Assembly (NCBI GenBank): GCA_029263295.1
Contig: JAJCXT010000002.1
Span: 1 to 63,767 of the forward strand
DNA from: Acidobacteriota bacterium
GTDB lineage: Bacteria > Acidobacteriota > UBA890 > WLXD01
Reading direction: 5' to 3'
DNA length: 63,767 bases
The notes under the pieces were generated by a model. That model worked only from the letters and a program-made list of their open reading frames with translations, was not told the DNA's origin and ran no database searches. Of this stretch, positions 26,462-34,474 are shown in pieces. A program made the translations under genes and the position numbers. The first letter of the stretch is position 1. Each line of letters opens with the position of its first letter.

Positions 26462-29400
26462 GTGATTCACCGAATCATCGCCTGGAGCGCGGGCAATCCC
26501 TTCCTTATCGGACTCGGGTTGCTGATCGCCGTCGGCGGCGGGCTCTACGGCCTACAGAACATCCCACTGGACGCGATTCCCGACCTCTCCGACGTGCAGG
26601 TGATCCTCCTCACCGAATGGGCCGGACGCAGTCCCGACCTGGTCGAGGACCAGATCACCTACCCGGTGGTCACCGCGCTGATCTCGGCGCCGCAGGTGAA
26701 GGTAGTCCGCGGCTACTCGTTCTTCGGCCTGTCGTTCGTCTACGTGATCTTCGAAGACGGCACCGACATGTACTGGGCCCGCTCGCGGGTGATGGAGTAC
26801 ATGAACCGGGTTGCCGCCGGACTCCCGGAGGACGTTGTCCCGGCGCTCGGCCCGGATGCCACTGGAGTCGGCTGGGTATTCGAGTACGCGCTGGTCGACG
26901 AGACCGGCGGCCACGACCTGGGCCAGCTGCGGACGCTCAACGACTGGACCGTTCGCTACTGGCTCGAAGGTGTAGAGGGCGTTGCTGAAGTTGCCAGCGT
27001 CGGCGGTTATGTGGAGCAGTACCAGGTCTCGCTCGATCCCACCGTGCTGCTTGCCTACAACCTGCCGGTTTCGCGCGTGATCGAGGCGATCCGTCGCAGC
27101 AACAACGACGTCGGCGGACGTGTCATCGAACTCGCAGGCACCGAGTACATGGTGCGCGGTCGTGGCTATATCGGGTCGCTCGAAGACCTGCGCACGGTCA
27201 CGGTCGGAGCCGGACCGAGCGGCACCCCAATTTTTCTGCGCGACGTGGCCAGCATCAGTCGTGGCCCCGACATGCGACGCGGCCTGGCCGAGTTCAACGG
27301 CACGGGCGAAGCGGTCGGCGGCATCGTCGTGATGCGCTACGGCGAGAACGCTCTCGCCGTGATCGATCGCATCAAAGCCCGCATCGAAGAGGTGCGCGAT
27401 TCGCTCCCCGACGGGGTCGAGATCGTCACCGCTTACGATCGCTCGGATCTGATCCAGGGGTCGGTCGACAACCTGCGCAACAAGCTGCTCGAAGAGAGCC
27501 TCATCGTCGCGCTCGTGTGTCTGATCTTCCTGTTCCACATTCGCTCGGCGCTGGTCGCGATCCTGGCGCTGCCGGTGGCGATCCTCATGTCCATCGGCAC
27601 GATGTACCTCCTGGGGATGAACTCCAACATCATGTCGCTCGGCGGCATCGCCATAGCGATCGGAGCGATGATCGACGCTGCAATCGTGATGGTGGAGAAC
27701 GCCCACAAGCACCTGGAAGAGTGGGAAGCGGCACCCGAGGCAACGCGTGGCACGCGCACAGCCGTAATCGTCTGCGCGGCCCAGGAGGTCGGCAAGCCAC
27801 TCTTCTTCTCGCTGCTGATCATCACGGCATCGTTCCTGCCCGTGTTCACCCTCGAGGCGCAGGAGGGAAGGCTGTTCAAGCCGCTCGCGTTCACCAAGAC
27901 GTTCGCGATGTTCTTCTCCGCCTTCCTGTCGATCACGCTGGTGCCGCTGCTGATGGTATGGCTGATCCGCGGTCACATCGCGCCCGAGCATCGCAACCCC
28001 GTCTCCCACCTGCTGATCTTCGTCTACCGACCATTCGCCTGGCTGGCGCTGCGCTTCCGTTGGGCGGTCGTCATGCTGGCAGCGGCCGCCATGGCGCTTA
28101 CCTGGCCCGCCTACGAGGAGCTGGGCTCCGAGTTCATGCCGCCATTGTGGGAAGGCAGCGTGATGTACATGCCTATGCTGCTTCCCGGTGCCTCGATCGC
28201 CGAGGTCAGCCGCATCATGCACACGCAGAACGAACTGTTGATGGAGGTGCCCGAGGTCGAGCGTGTCTTCGGCAAGGCGGGCCGCGCCCGCACCGCGACC
28301 GATCCGGCGCCCCTGAGCATGATCGAGACGATCGTCACCCTCATACCGCAGGACCAGTGGCGTCCTGGACTGACGCCGGCCTCGCTCGAGGCCGAGCTCG
28401 ACGAACTGCTGAAGCTCCCGGGAGTCATGAACACGTGGACGATGCCGATCAAAGGCCGCATCGACATGCTCTCGACGGGTATTCGCACGCCTGTCGGGGT
28501 GAAGGTGTTCGGGCCTGACCTGAACGTGGTGCAGCAGATCGGCGAGGCCATCGAGGTGGCCCTCGGACCAGTTGCTGGCACGCGCAACGTCGTCGCTGAA
28601 CGCGTCGTCGGTGGCTACTTCCTCGACTTTGTCGTGCGTCGCCAGGAAGCGGCGCGCTACGGGCTCAATGTCGAGGATGTCGAGGAGTTGGTCGAAACCG
28701 CGATCGGCGGTCGCAACGTCACGCAAACGATCGAGGGTCGCGAACGGTTTCCCGTGAACGTGCGCTATGCCCGCGAACTGCGCGAGAACCCGGAGAACCT
28801 TGCGCGCGTGATGGTGCCCACCCCGCGCGGGGAACAGGTGCCAATATCCCAGCTGGCCGACATCCAGCTCACCACCGGGCCGCCGGTGATCAAGAGCGAG
28901 GACGGCGAAATGGTCGGCTATGTCTTCGTCGACATCGCCGATCGCGATCTCGGCAGCTACGTCGAAGAGGCGCAACAGGTGGTCGCAGCCGCCGTCGAGT
29001 TGCCCAAAGGCTACCGGCTGGAATGGAGCGGCCAGTACGAGTACATGCAGCGCGCCGCCGAACGGCTCGTCTGGGTCATACCGCTGACGCTGTTCATCAT
29101 CTTCGTGCTGCTGTACCTGAACTTCGAGTCGATTGCCGAGACGCTGATCGTTCTGGTTTCGGTGCCGTTCGCGCTGATCGGCGCTGTCTGGTTGCTCTGG
29201 TACCTCGAGTACAACCTCAGTGTCGCCGTCTGGGTCGGCATCATCGCCCTGGCCGGCGTGGCCACCGAGACGGGCGTGATCATGATCGTCTACCTGGACG
29301 AGTACTACGAGAAGTACAAGCGCGAGGGCAAGCTGACCTCACATGCGGCCCTGCGCCAGGCGGTCCTCGAAGGAGCCGTGCAACGCGTGCGGCCAAAGAT

Positions 29401-29614
29401 GATGACCGTGACCGCCACCATAGCCGCCCTGCTACCGATCATGTGGGGCACGGGACCCGGCTCCGATGTCATGAAGCGCATGGCCGCGCCCATGGTCGGC
29501 GGCATGGTTAGCTCGACCGTCCTCACCCTGCTGGTAATCCCCGTCCTCTATGCCGGTTGGCGCGATTTCCAGCACCGCGGCGACTTTCGGGAGGCGGAGG
29601 AATCCACCGATTGA
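26462..29614 (+). CDS. CusA/CzcA-family heavy-metal RND efflux pump
   Basis: 1050 aa, GTG start nine bases after the cusB stop. Typical heavy-metal RND layout: first helix near residue 10-30 followed by the periplasmic porter domain (IPLDAIPDLSDVQVI, GRSPDLVEDQITYP), helices 340-500, second porter domain and helices 865-1035. The segment GRIDMLSTGIRTPVGVKVFG near residues 660-680 matches the CusA type (copper/silver) with its Met. Together with the upstream genes it forms a CusCBA pump exporting Cu(I)/Ag(I) from the periplasm. Confidence 0.95.
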   Translation: MIHRIIAWSAGNPFLIGLGLLIAVGGGLYGLQNIPLDAIPDLSDVQVILLTEWAGRSPDLVEDQITYPVVTALISAPQVKVVRGYSFFGLSFVYVIFEDGTDMYWARSRVMEYMNRVAAGLPEDVVPALGPDATGVGWVFEYALVDETGGHDLGQLRTLNDWTVRYWLEGVEGVAEVASVGGYVEQYQVSLDPTVLLAYNLPVSRVIEAIRRSNNDVGGRVIELAGTEYMVRGRGYIGSLEDLRTVTVGAGPSGTPIFLRDVASISRGPDMRRGLAEFNGTGEAVGGIVVMRYGENALAVIDRIKARIEEVRDSLPDGVEIVTAYDRSDLIQGSVDNLRNKLLEESLIVALVCLIFLFHIRSALVAILALPVAILMSIGTMYLLGMNSNIMSLGGIAIAIGAMIDAAIVMVENAHKHLEEWEAAPEATRGTRTAVIVCAAQEVGKPLFFSLLIITASFLPVFTLEAQEGRLFKPLAFTKTFAMFFSAFLSITLVPLLMVWLIRGHIAPEHRNPVSHLLIFVYRPFAWLALRFRWAVVMLAAAAMALTWPAYEELGSEFMPPLWEGSVMYMPMLLPGASIAEVSRIMHTQNELLMEVPEVERVFGKAGRARTATDPAPLSMIETIVTLIPQDQWRPGLTPASLEAELDELLKLPGVMNTWTMPIKGRIDMLSTGIRTPVGVKVFGPDLNVVQQIGEAIEVALGPVAGTRNVVAERVVGGYFLDFVVRRQEAARYGLNVEDVEELVETAIGGRNVTQTIEGRERFPVNVRYARELRENPENLARVMVPTPRGEQVPISQLADIQLTTGPPVIKSEDGEMVGYVFVDIADRDLGSYVEEAQQVVAAAVELPKGYRLEWSGQYEYMQRAAERLVWVIPLTLFIIFVLLYLNFESIAETLIVLVSVPFALIGAVWLLWYLEYNLSVAVWVGIIALAGVATETGVIMIVYLDEYYEKYKREGKLTSHAALRQAVLEGAVQRVRPKMMTVTATIAALLPIMWGTGPGSDVMKRMAAPMVGGMVSSTVLTLLVIPVLYAGWRDFQHRGDFREAEESTD

Positions 29615-29680
29615 GCGTCAAGTTATAATCGGAGTTACGCATAGCGATATGGCCATGCGCGAAGAAGCGAGGCGTGCCCC

Positions 29681-30301
29681 GTGATCAGGGAGCATTGGGA
29701 AGGTCGGTATCTCTCTGACGAACCGGAGAAGCTCGGCTGGTATCGCCCTCGCCTCGACACGTCCCTGGAGTTGATCCGACGGCTATCGCCGCCGCGCGAA
29801 GCGCGACTCCTCGATGTCGGCGGCGGAGCATCGACGCTGGCCGATGACCTGCTCGCCGAGAACCTCGACTCCATGACCGTTCTCGACGTGTCTCCGGCCG
29901 CGCTCGCGATTGCCCGCGCCCGCCTCGGCCCACTGGCCGATCGAGTGGATTGGCGCGTTGGTAACGTCCTGGAGATCGACCTGACACCGAACAGCTTCGA
30001 CATCTGGCACGACCGTGCCGCGTTCCACTTCCTGGTCGAGAAGCGAGAGCGCGAGCGGTACCTGAGCCAGCTAACAAGAGCGCTCGAGCCCGGCGGCCAC
30101 GTTGTCATCGGCACGTTCAGCCTGGCCGCGCCCGCCAAGTGCTCGGGCCTGCCGATACAGCGATACACACTCGAACAGCTGGTCGCCGCGTTCGGGCCGA
30201 GCTTCCGTCTGATAGAGAGTCGAGAAGAGGCGCACCAGACGCCGGGCGGAACGGATCAGCCATACGTCTACGCGCTGCTCGAGTACCTCAGTCAGCCGTA
30301 G
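29681..30301 (+). CDS. Class I SAM-dependent methyltransferase
   Basis: 206 aa, GTG start. The SAM site is ARLLDVGGGASTLADDLL near residue 45, followed by TVLDVSPAALAIARARL and FDIWHDRAAFHFLVEK, with CSGLPIQRYTLEQL near 155. This pattern is seen in small cytosolic methyltransferases of the TehB/thiopurine type. Substrate unknown. A TATAAT-like element at 29624-29629 suggests its own promoter after the cus operon. Confidence 0.88.
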   Translation: MIREHWEGRYLSDEPEKLGWYRPRLDTSLELIRRLSPPREARLLDVGGGASTLADDLLAENLDSMTVLDVSPAALAIARARLGPLADRVDWRVGNVLEIDLTPNSFDIWHDRAAFHFLVEKRERERYLSQLTRALEPGGHVVIGTFSLAAPAKCSGLPIQRYTLEQLVAAFGPSFRLIESREEAHQTPGGTDQPYVYALLEYLSQP

Positions 30302-30398
30302 GCCGCTGGGCGAGCCTCGTCATCGCGGCACCCCCTCGTCGGCACTGGCCTGCTCTCGGCCAGTGCCGTTTCGTCTTGGCGAGAAACAATCGAATCGG

Positions 30399-30836
30399 TC
30401 AGTTCCGTGATTCGGGTGTCCAGTTCTCCAGGCCGTGAATCGCTCGAACGTCGGTGATGACGTCACCAAACGTGCGCTCGGGAACGAACTTCAGATCGTT
30501 CCAACGCGCGACGCCGAGCTCGATAGAGAACTCCTCCAGGTTGTGAGGCTGCGTCGTCTCGACCACCCAAAGGAAGGTGTGCTCGAGACCGGAGTGGTAC
30601 TGATCGACGACAGCCGTGACCCCGTACTTCTCCATCAGCGGTTCGAAGTCCATCACACTGATCGCGATCACTTCCTTGGCCGTCTCGCGATTGTTGACCG
30701 GGCAGTCGTGCCGACTGTGAGCCCCGTAGATCCCCCACAGGGTGGGCTCGACCGCGGAGCTCTGCGCCGAGCTGCTGGTGGTGATGAACGAGGTCGACAC
30801 GATGATCAATGCGTAAGCGAGGTGCTTCATCTTCAT
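30399..30836 (-). CDS. Small secreted protein of unknown function
   Basis: 145 aa with signal peptide (MKMKHLAYALIIVSTSFITT, cleavage after SSSAQ). Mature part ~120 aa; HDCPVNNRETAKEVIAISVM and QYHSGLEHTFLWVVETTQPH suggest a small alpha/beta fold, perhaps of the dimeric alpha-beta-barrel type, but I recognise no family. Lies between a methyltransferase and the PNPOx gene; spacing of 57 bases from the PNPOx stop allows co-transcription with it. Confidence 0.7.
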   Translation of the reverse strand: MKMKHLAYALIIVSTSFITTSSSAQSSAVEPTLWGIYGAHSRHDCPVNNRETAKEVIAISVMDFEPLMEKYGVTAVVDQYHSGLEHTFLWVVETTQPHNLEEFSIELGVARWNDLKFVPERTFGDVITDVRAIHGLENWTPESRN

Positions 30837-30893
30837 GGCTGGTCTCCAAGTAGTAGTGCTGTTGTAGGACTCTCTCGTTTCTGTCTCGCGGGT

Positions 30894-31442
30894 CTATTTG
30901 TCGTTATCTCTGATCTCCTCCTCCGTGAACCTCGGAGTGATGTGCTGTGGGCAGTTGACGTCCCAGGCTTCGACATGGAAAACGAGCGCGCGCTCGACCC
31001 TTGCTCCATACGCGGGGTCGACGAGGCGCTCGAGAAGCGCCGGCGAGTCCTCCACGAATTCGGCGCGTCCCCAGACCTTGATCCGCCGCCGATTCGGGTA
31101 GTCCATGAAGAAGATGAAGGCGCGGTCGTTCTCGTCCAGGTTCCCGACCGAGATGTACTGGCGGTTGCCGGAGAAGTCGGCTAGCGCCAGCGTCTTGTCG
31201 TCGAGCACCTTCACGAAGCCCTTCGGCCCGCCGCGATGCTGGATGTAGGGCTGACCGTCCTTGCTGGCGGTTCCGAGGTATAGCGAGTCGCGCTCGCCAA
31301 CAAAGGCCGCCAGGTCGGGCGTGATTCGAGCGCTCCATCCACCTCGTTTCTCCATGAGTGCGTACCCGCCCCTGGAACCACGCTCTTCCTGTGCCGCCTT
31401 GACCGATGGTGTGAACGCGATGTCGCTAACTGGCTGTGTCAT
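30894..31442 (-). CDS. Pyridoxamine 5'-phosphate oxidase-like flavin-binding protein
   Basis: 182 aa. The split-barrel signature appears in DSLYLGTASKDGQPYIQHRG and RAFIFFMDYPNRRRIKVWGR; the C-terminal HVEAWDVNCPQHI is a typical end of this FMN-dependent family. Probably a flavin reductase or F420/FMN redox protein. A 16-bp perfect palindrome (31463-31478) just upstream is the same as the one in front of the neighbouring tetR gene, so it is likely controlled by that regulator. Confidence 0.9.
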   Translation of the reverse strand: MTQPVSDIAFTPSVKAAQEERGSRGGYALMEKRGGWSARITPDLAAFVGERDSLYLGTASKDGQPYIQHRGGPKGFVKVLDDKTLALADFSGNRQYISVGNLDENDRAFIFFMDYPNRRRIKVWGRAEFVEDSPALLERLVDPAYGARVERALVFHVEAWDVNCPQHITPRFTEEEIRDNDK

Positions 31443-31462
31443 GTTCGTACTCTCGATTTATG

Positions 31463-31478
31463 GACCGAACGTTCGGTC
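31463..31478. promoter_or_regulatory. TetR operator in front of the PNPOx gene
   Basis: GACCGAACGTTCGGTC, perfect 16-bp palindrome, 20 bases before the PNPOx start codon. Core ACCGAACGTTCGGT identical to the site at 32094-32107. Confidence 0.85.
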
Positions 31479-31504
31479 TATCGAACAGGCAAAAAAACTC
31501 GCAT

Positions 31505-32071
31505 TCATGCCCCACCCTCTTCGAGGAGATTGCCGGGGAGTTCCTTCAGCATCCGCTGGAAAAACTTGGGGTCGCGTGTCCCGCGCGTGACCACGAGGGC
31601 TCCCTGCAATCTCACTACCGCGTCCTCGGCGCGACGCTGAGCGACCTTACTCGGGATGCCTGCATCCTCGAGCACGCCACGCAGTGCGTCGACCCAGGCG
31701 CCGAAGGCGCCGCCCAGTTCGTCGGCGAACAAGTCCAAGCCACCGCTCAGGACCATCGAGCCGAGCAGGCAATTCTTGGCGCCACCGCCATAGAACCGAT
31801 CAACCGCGTGCATGGAGGCCAGGATCCGCTCACGCGGGTCGCCCGGCGCCCGCAACAGGCCCAGAATCTGGCCCACTTCCTCACCAACCTTGCGGAAGAC
31901 CTCGCGGACCATCTCCTCCTTGCCCCCTGGGAAATGGTGGTAGAGGCTCGCCCGCCCCAGGCCGGTCGCTTCCGCGATGCGGCTCACGCTGGTCGCAGCG
32001 TATCCGTGGCGCCGAAACTCCTCGGCGATCCGCTCGATGGCGTCCTCGCGACTGATTTTTGTTCTTGGCAT
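31505..32071 (-). CDS. TetR-family repressor
   Basis: 188 aa. N-terminal helix-turn-helix is DAIERIAEEFRRHGYAATSV, IAEATGLGRASLYHHFPGGK; the ligand domain with GAKNCLLGSMVL resembles the LmrA/YxaF type. It controls, by context, itself and the PNPOx gene through identical palindromes. GAAGGTGA precedes the ATG. Inducer unknown. Confidence 0.95.
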   Translation of the reverse strand: MPRTKISREDAIERIAEEFRRHGYAATSVSRIAEATGLGRASLYHHFPGGKEEMVREVFRKVGEEVGQILGLLRAPGDPRERILASMHAVDRFYGGGAKNCLLGSMVLSGGLDLFADELGGAFGAWVDALRGVLEDAGIPSKVAQRRAEDAVVRLQGALVVTRGTRDPKFFQRMLKELPGNLLEEGGA

Positions 32072-32092
32072 AAGTTCACCTTCGCAGCACTG

Positions 32093-32108
32093 TACCGAAC
32101 GTTCGGTA
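32093..32108. promoter_or_regulatory. TetR autoregulatory operator
   Basis: TACCGAACGTTCGGTA, perfect palindrome ending 21 bases before the tetR ATG, sharing 14 core bases with the site at 31463-31478. Confidence 0.85.
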
Positions 32109-32210
32109 TGAAGTCAACCCGTTACTGAAGTAGCGTCGCCACAGAGTTCGACCGCGGAGGTTACCCGCCGGCGCCGTTGCAGTCGTCTGGACTTGATAGG
32201 CTTGCGCGCC

Positions 32211-33614
32211 ATGAAGAAGACTCTGATTTCCGTCCTGTTGCTGGGTTCCCTGTCCGTTTCAGCGCAAACCACCGAGAGCGAACGCGCCGCGTTCGAGGCC
32301 GAGACGTTGCGCCACTTTCAGGCGCTACTGCGCTTCGATACCAGTGACCCGCCCGGGGTCGAACTGCCTGCGGCCGAGTATCTGCGCGATGTGCTCGAGG
32401 CTGAGGGCATCCCCGTGCAGATGTTCTGGAACGACGAGAACCGTCCCAACGTCGTGGCTCGCCTCACGGGCTCCGGCGAAAAGGAACCTCTGCTGATCAT
32501 GGGCCACACCGACACGGTGAACGTCGATCCGGACAAGTGGACACACGGGCCGTTCAGCGGCACGGTGGACGACGGCTACGTCTACAGCCGCGGCACCGTG
32601 GATGACAAGGACAACGTGGTCGCTGGCCTGATGGTCATGCTCGAACTGAAGCGCCGCAACGTAGCGCTCGACCGCGACGTGATCTTCCTGGCCGAGTCGG
32701 GCGAAGAAGGCAACACGCAGTACGGCATCGAGTTCATGGTGAACGAGCATCTCGATGCCATCGAAGCCGAGTATTGCCTGGCCGAGGCCGGCGGAGTAAC
32801 TCGCGTCGGCGGCGAGGTAGCGTACGCCTCGATCGAGACGGTCGAGAAGATCCCCTACCGGGTGGAACTTGTCGCGACAGGAGTCGCCGGCCATGGCTCG
32901 GTGCCCCTCAAGACCAACTCGGTCGCCCACCTGGCCAAGGCCGTGGCAAAGATCGCTGACTGGCGTTCGCCGGTACGACTGAACGAAACGACGAGCTCTT
33001 ACTTCGAACGGCTGGCTGCGATCTCGCCGCCCGACAAGGCCATGATCTACCGCAAGGTGCTCGATCCGGCGACGATCCACGAAGCCGATGAGTACTTCCT
33101 CGAGAACGAGCCACGGCACGCCTCGATGCTGCGCTCGTCGCTGTCGCCGACGATCTTCGACGCCGGTTACCGCATCAACGTCATTCCCTCAGATGCCAGG
33201 GGCTCCGTGGACCTGCGGGCGCTACCGGATGAAGACATTCCGGCGTTCCTGGACGAGATCAGGGCCGTGGTCGACGACCCGGCGGTCGAGGTGTCGCTCG
33301 GTGAGCGCAACACACGGCCGCCTGGCGAGGCCCGACTCGATACGGAGGCGTTCCGGGTGCTCGAAGCGAACGTCGCCAAGCACTACGACACGGTGACGCT
33401 ACCGATGATGCAGACGGGCGCCACGGATATGGCGTACCTGCGCAATCGCGGCATCCAGTGCTATGGAATCGGACCGGCGTTCGACATCGAGGACGGGCCA
33501 CTCGGGTATGGGGCGCATAGCGACCAGGAGCGGATTCTGGTTAGCGAGCTGCATCGGTTCGTACGGTTCAACCTGGACGTCGTGATTGACCTCGCGGGGG
33601 CTGCCGGAGATTGA
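32211..33614 (+). CDS. M20-family metallopeptidase, exported
   Basis: 467 aa from the ATG at 32211. Signal peptide MKKTLISVLLLGSLSVSA. Metal and catalytic motifs: LLIMGHTDTVNVD (His, Asp), RGTVDDKDNVV (Asp), FLAESGEEGN (catalytic and metal Glu), and LAEAGG. The dimerisation domain occupies about 220-340. M20/M25/M40 enzymes cleave dipeptides, N-acyl amino acids or similar; the exact substrate cannot be told. Stands alone with no close operon partner. Confidence 0.93.
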   Translation: MKKTLISVLLLGSLSVSAQTTESERAAFEAETLRHFQALLRFDTSDPPGVELPAAEYLRDVLEAEGIPVQMFWNDENRPNVVARLTGSGEKEPLLIMGHTDTVNVDPDKWTHGPFSGTVDDGYVYSRGTVDDKDNVVAGLMVMLELKRRNVALDRDVIFLAESGEEGNTQYGIEFMVNEHLDAIEAEYCLAEAGGVTRVGGEVAYASIETVEKIPYRVELVATGVAGHGSVPLKTNSVAHLAKAVAKIADWRSPVRLNETTSSYFERLAAISPPDKAMIYRKVLDPATIHEADEYFLENEPRHASMLRSSLSPTIFDAGYRINVIPSDARGSVDLRALPDEDIPAFLDEIRAVVDDPAVEVSLGERNTRPPGEARLDTEAFRVLEANVAKHYDTVTLPMMQTGATDMAYLRNRGIQCYGIGPAFDIEDGPLGYGAHSDQERILVSELHRFVRFNLDVVIDLAGAAGD

Positions 33615-33672
33615 GTCACGGTGTAGGGAGGCGAAGCGCCGCCCGCGCCAACGAGAGACACCGGGCGTTCTC

Positions 33673-34062
33673 TCACGGGGTCAGGAACTTGCACGTGGGG
33701 CCGGGCGCCGCGGCCAGACGTCGGTCCAGGGTCGCTAGTGGGAGCTCGAAGGCTTCTGCAACCGCCACGTACCACGCGTCGTAGGCGGTGAGGTTGTTGC
33801 GGAGTGCCCACACGCGATCGGCAAACGGCGCAAACGGCACGAGATCAACAGCCAGCATGCCGAGTTCTCGATAAGCGACGGTAGCGTGATCGGCGGTGAC
33901 GATTCCGCGGTGTTCGAGATTGCGTAGCGCGTGCGTGGCCTCGGCTAGCACCAACTCGGGTGCAAAGAGCCGACTCCGCCGCATCAACGATCCGGACCAG
34001 GCCCCATTGGCGTCGACGTGCGTGATCGCTGCCACGACCACAGTGGCATCAACCACGACCAC
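33673..34062 (-). CDS. PIN-domain toxin, VapC/FitB type
   Basis: 129 aa from the GTG at 34062, which overlaps the antitoxin stop by one base. VVVDATVVVAAI holds the first Asp, LFAPELVLAEATHAL the Glu, TAYDAWYVAVAEAFELPLATLDRRLA the two later Asp residues of a PIN ribonuclease. Forms a toxin-antitoxin pair with the upstream ribbon-helix-helix protein. Confidence 0.9.
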   Translation of the reverse strand: MVVVDATVVVAAITHVDANGAWSGSLMRRSRLFAPELVLAEATHALRNLEHRGIVTADHATVAYRELGMLAVDLVPFAPFADRVWALRNNLTAYDAWYVAVAEAFELPLATLDRRLAAAPGPTCKFLTP

Positions 34063-34298
34063 TATCGCCGGTCCCCCTTGATCGAATCCACGATGTCCTG
34101 GGACGTCACTCTCGAACCTGCCTCGGTCGCTATTTGCCGGGCTCGGTCGACCCATTCCTTCACCGTCGGCTTGGCGGCTAGACCCTCCAACTCCCCTAGC
34201 AGGTACTCCTGCATCGATTGGCCGAGGCTTGTGGCACGGGCGGCAATCCTGTTTCGGGTTTCCACAGGTACATTCCGTATCGTGATGTTGACCTTCAT
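34062..34298 (-). CDS. Ribbon-helix-helix antitoxin, FitA-like
   Basis: 78 aa from the ATG at 34298; longer frames upstream are noise. MKVNITIRNVPVETRNRIAA followed by GQSMQEYLLGELEGLA is the FitA/CopG-type DNA-binding fold, and the C-terminal part (VDRARQIATEAGSRV) fits a toxin-binding tail. Its ATG is the last three bases of one arm of a large inverted repeat, so repression would also cover the start. Confidence 0.9.
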   Translation of the reverse strand: MKVNITIRNVPVETRNRIAARATSLGQSMQEYLLGELEGLAAKPTVKEWVDRARQIATEAGSRVTSQDIVDSIKGDRR

Positions 34299-34318
34299 GC
34301 ATGCATTATGCATGCATG
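34296..34318. promoter_or_regulatory. Operator of FitAB-like module 1, overlapping the start codon
   Basis: Perfect 11-bp arms CATGCATGCAT and ATGCATGCATG separated by one base. Read in the gene direction the repeat ends with the antitoxin ATG. Confidence 0.8.
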
Positions 34319-34474
34319 CGATCAGGGATGTAAGTGGAACCTGGCAGATCGCCGGCCCCGCATTCTTGAGACGGCCGTGAGGTTCGGGATTCGGCGCGGT
34401 GGTTGCCGGGCGGGATCGTCTTGGCGTAGCCTCGGGAGTCGCGAACAGGCTGGACGATCGAGGGTGGAGGCTGC

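Noticed and set aside
26552-28975. 807-aa minus-strand open frame opposite cusA
   Set aside because: His/Arg/Asp-rich mirror of the CusA codons; the plus strand has clear RND motifs.
33625-33650. Small GGCG-AAG-CGCC hairpin after the M20 peptidase
   Set aside because: Short and no T-tract, so not a convincing intrinsic terminator.
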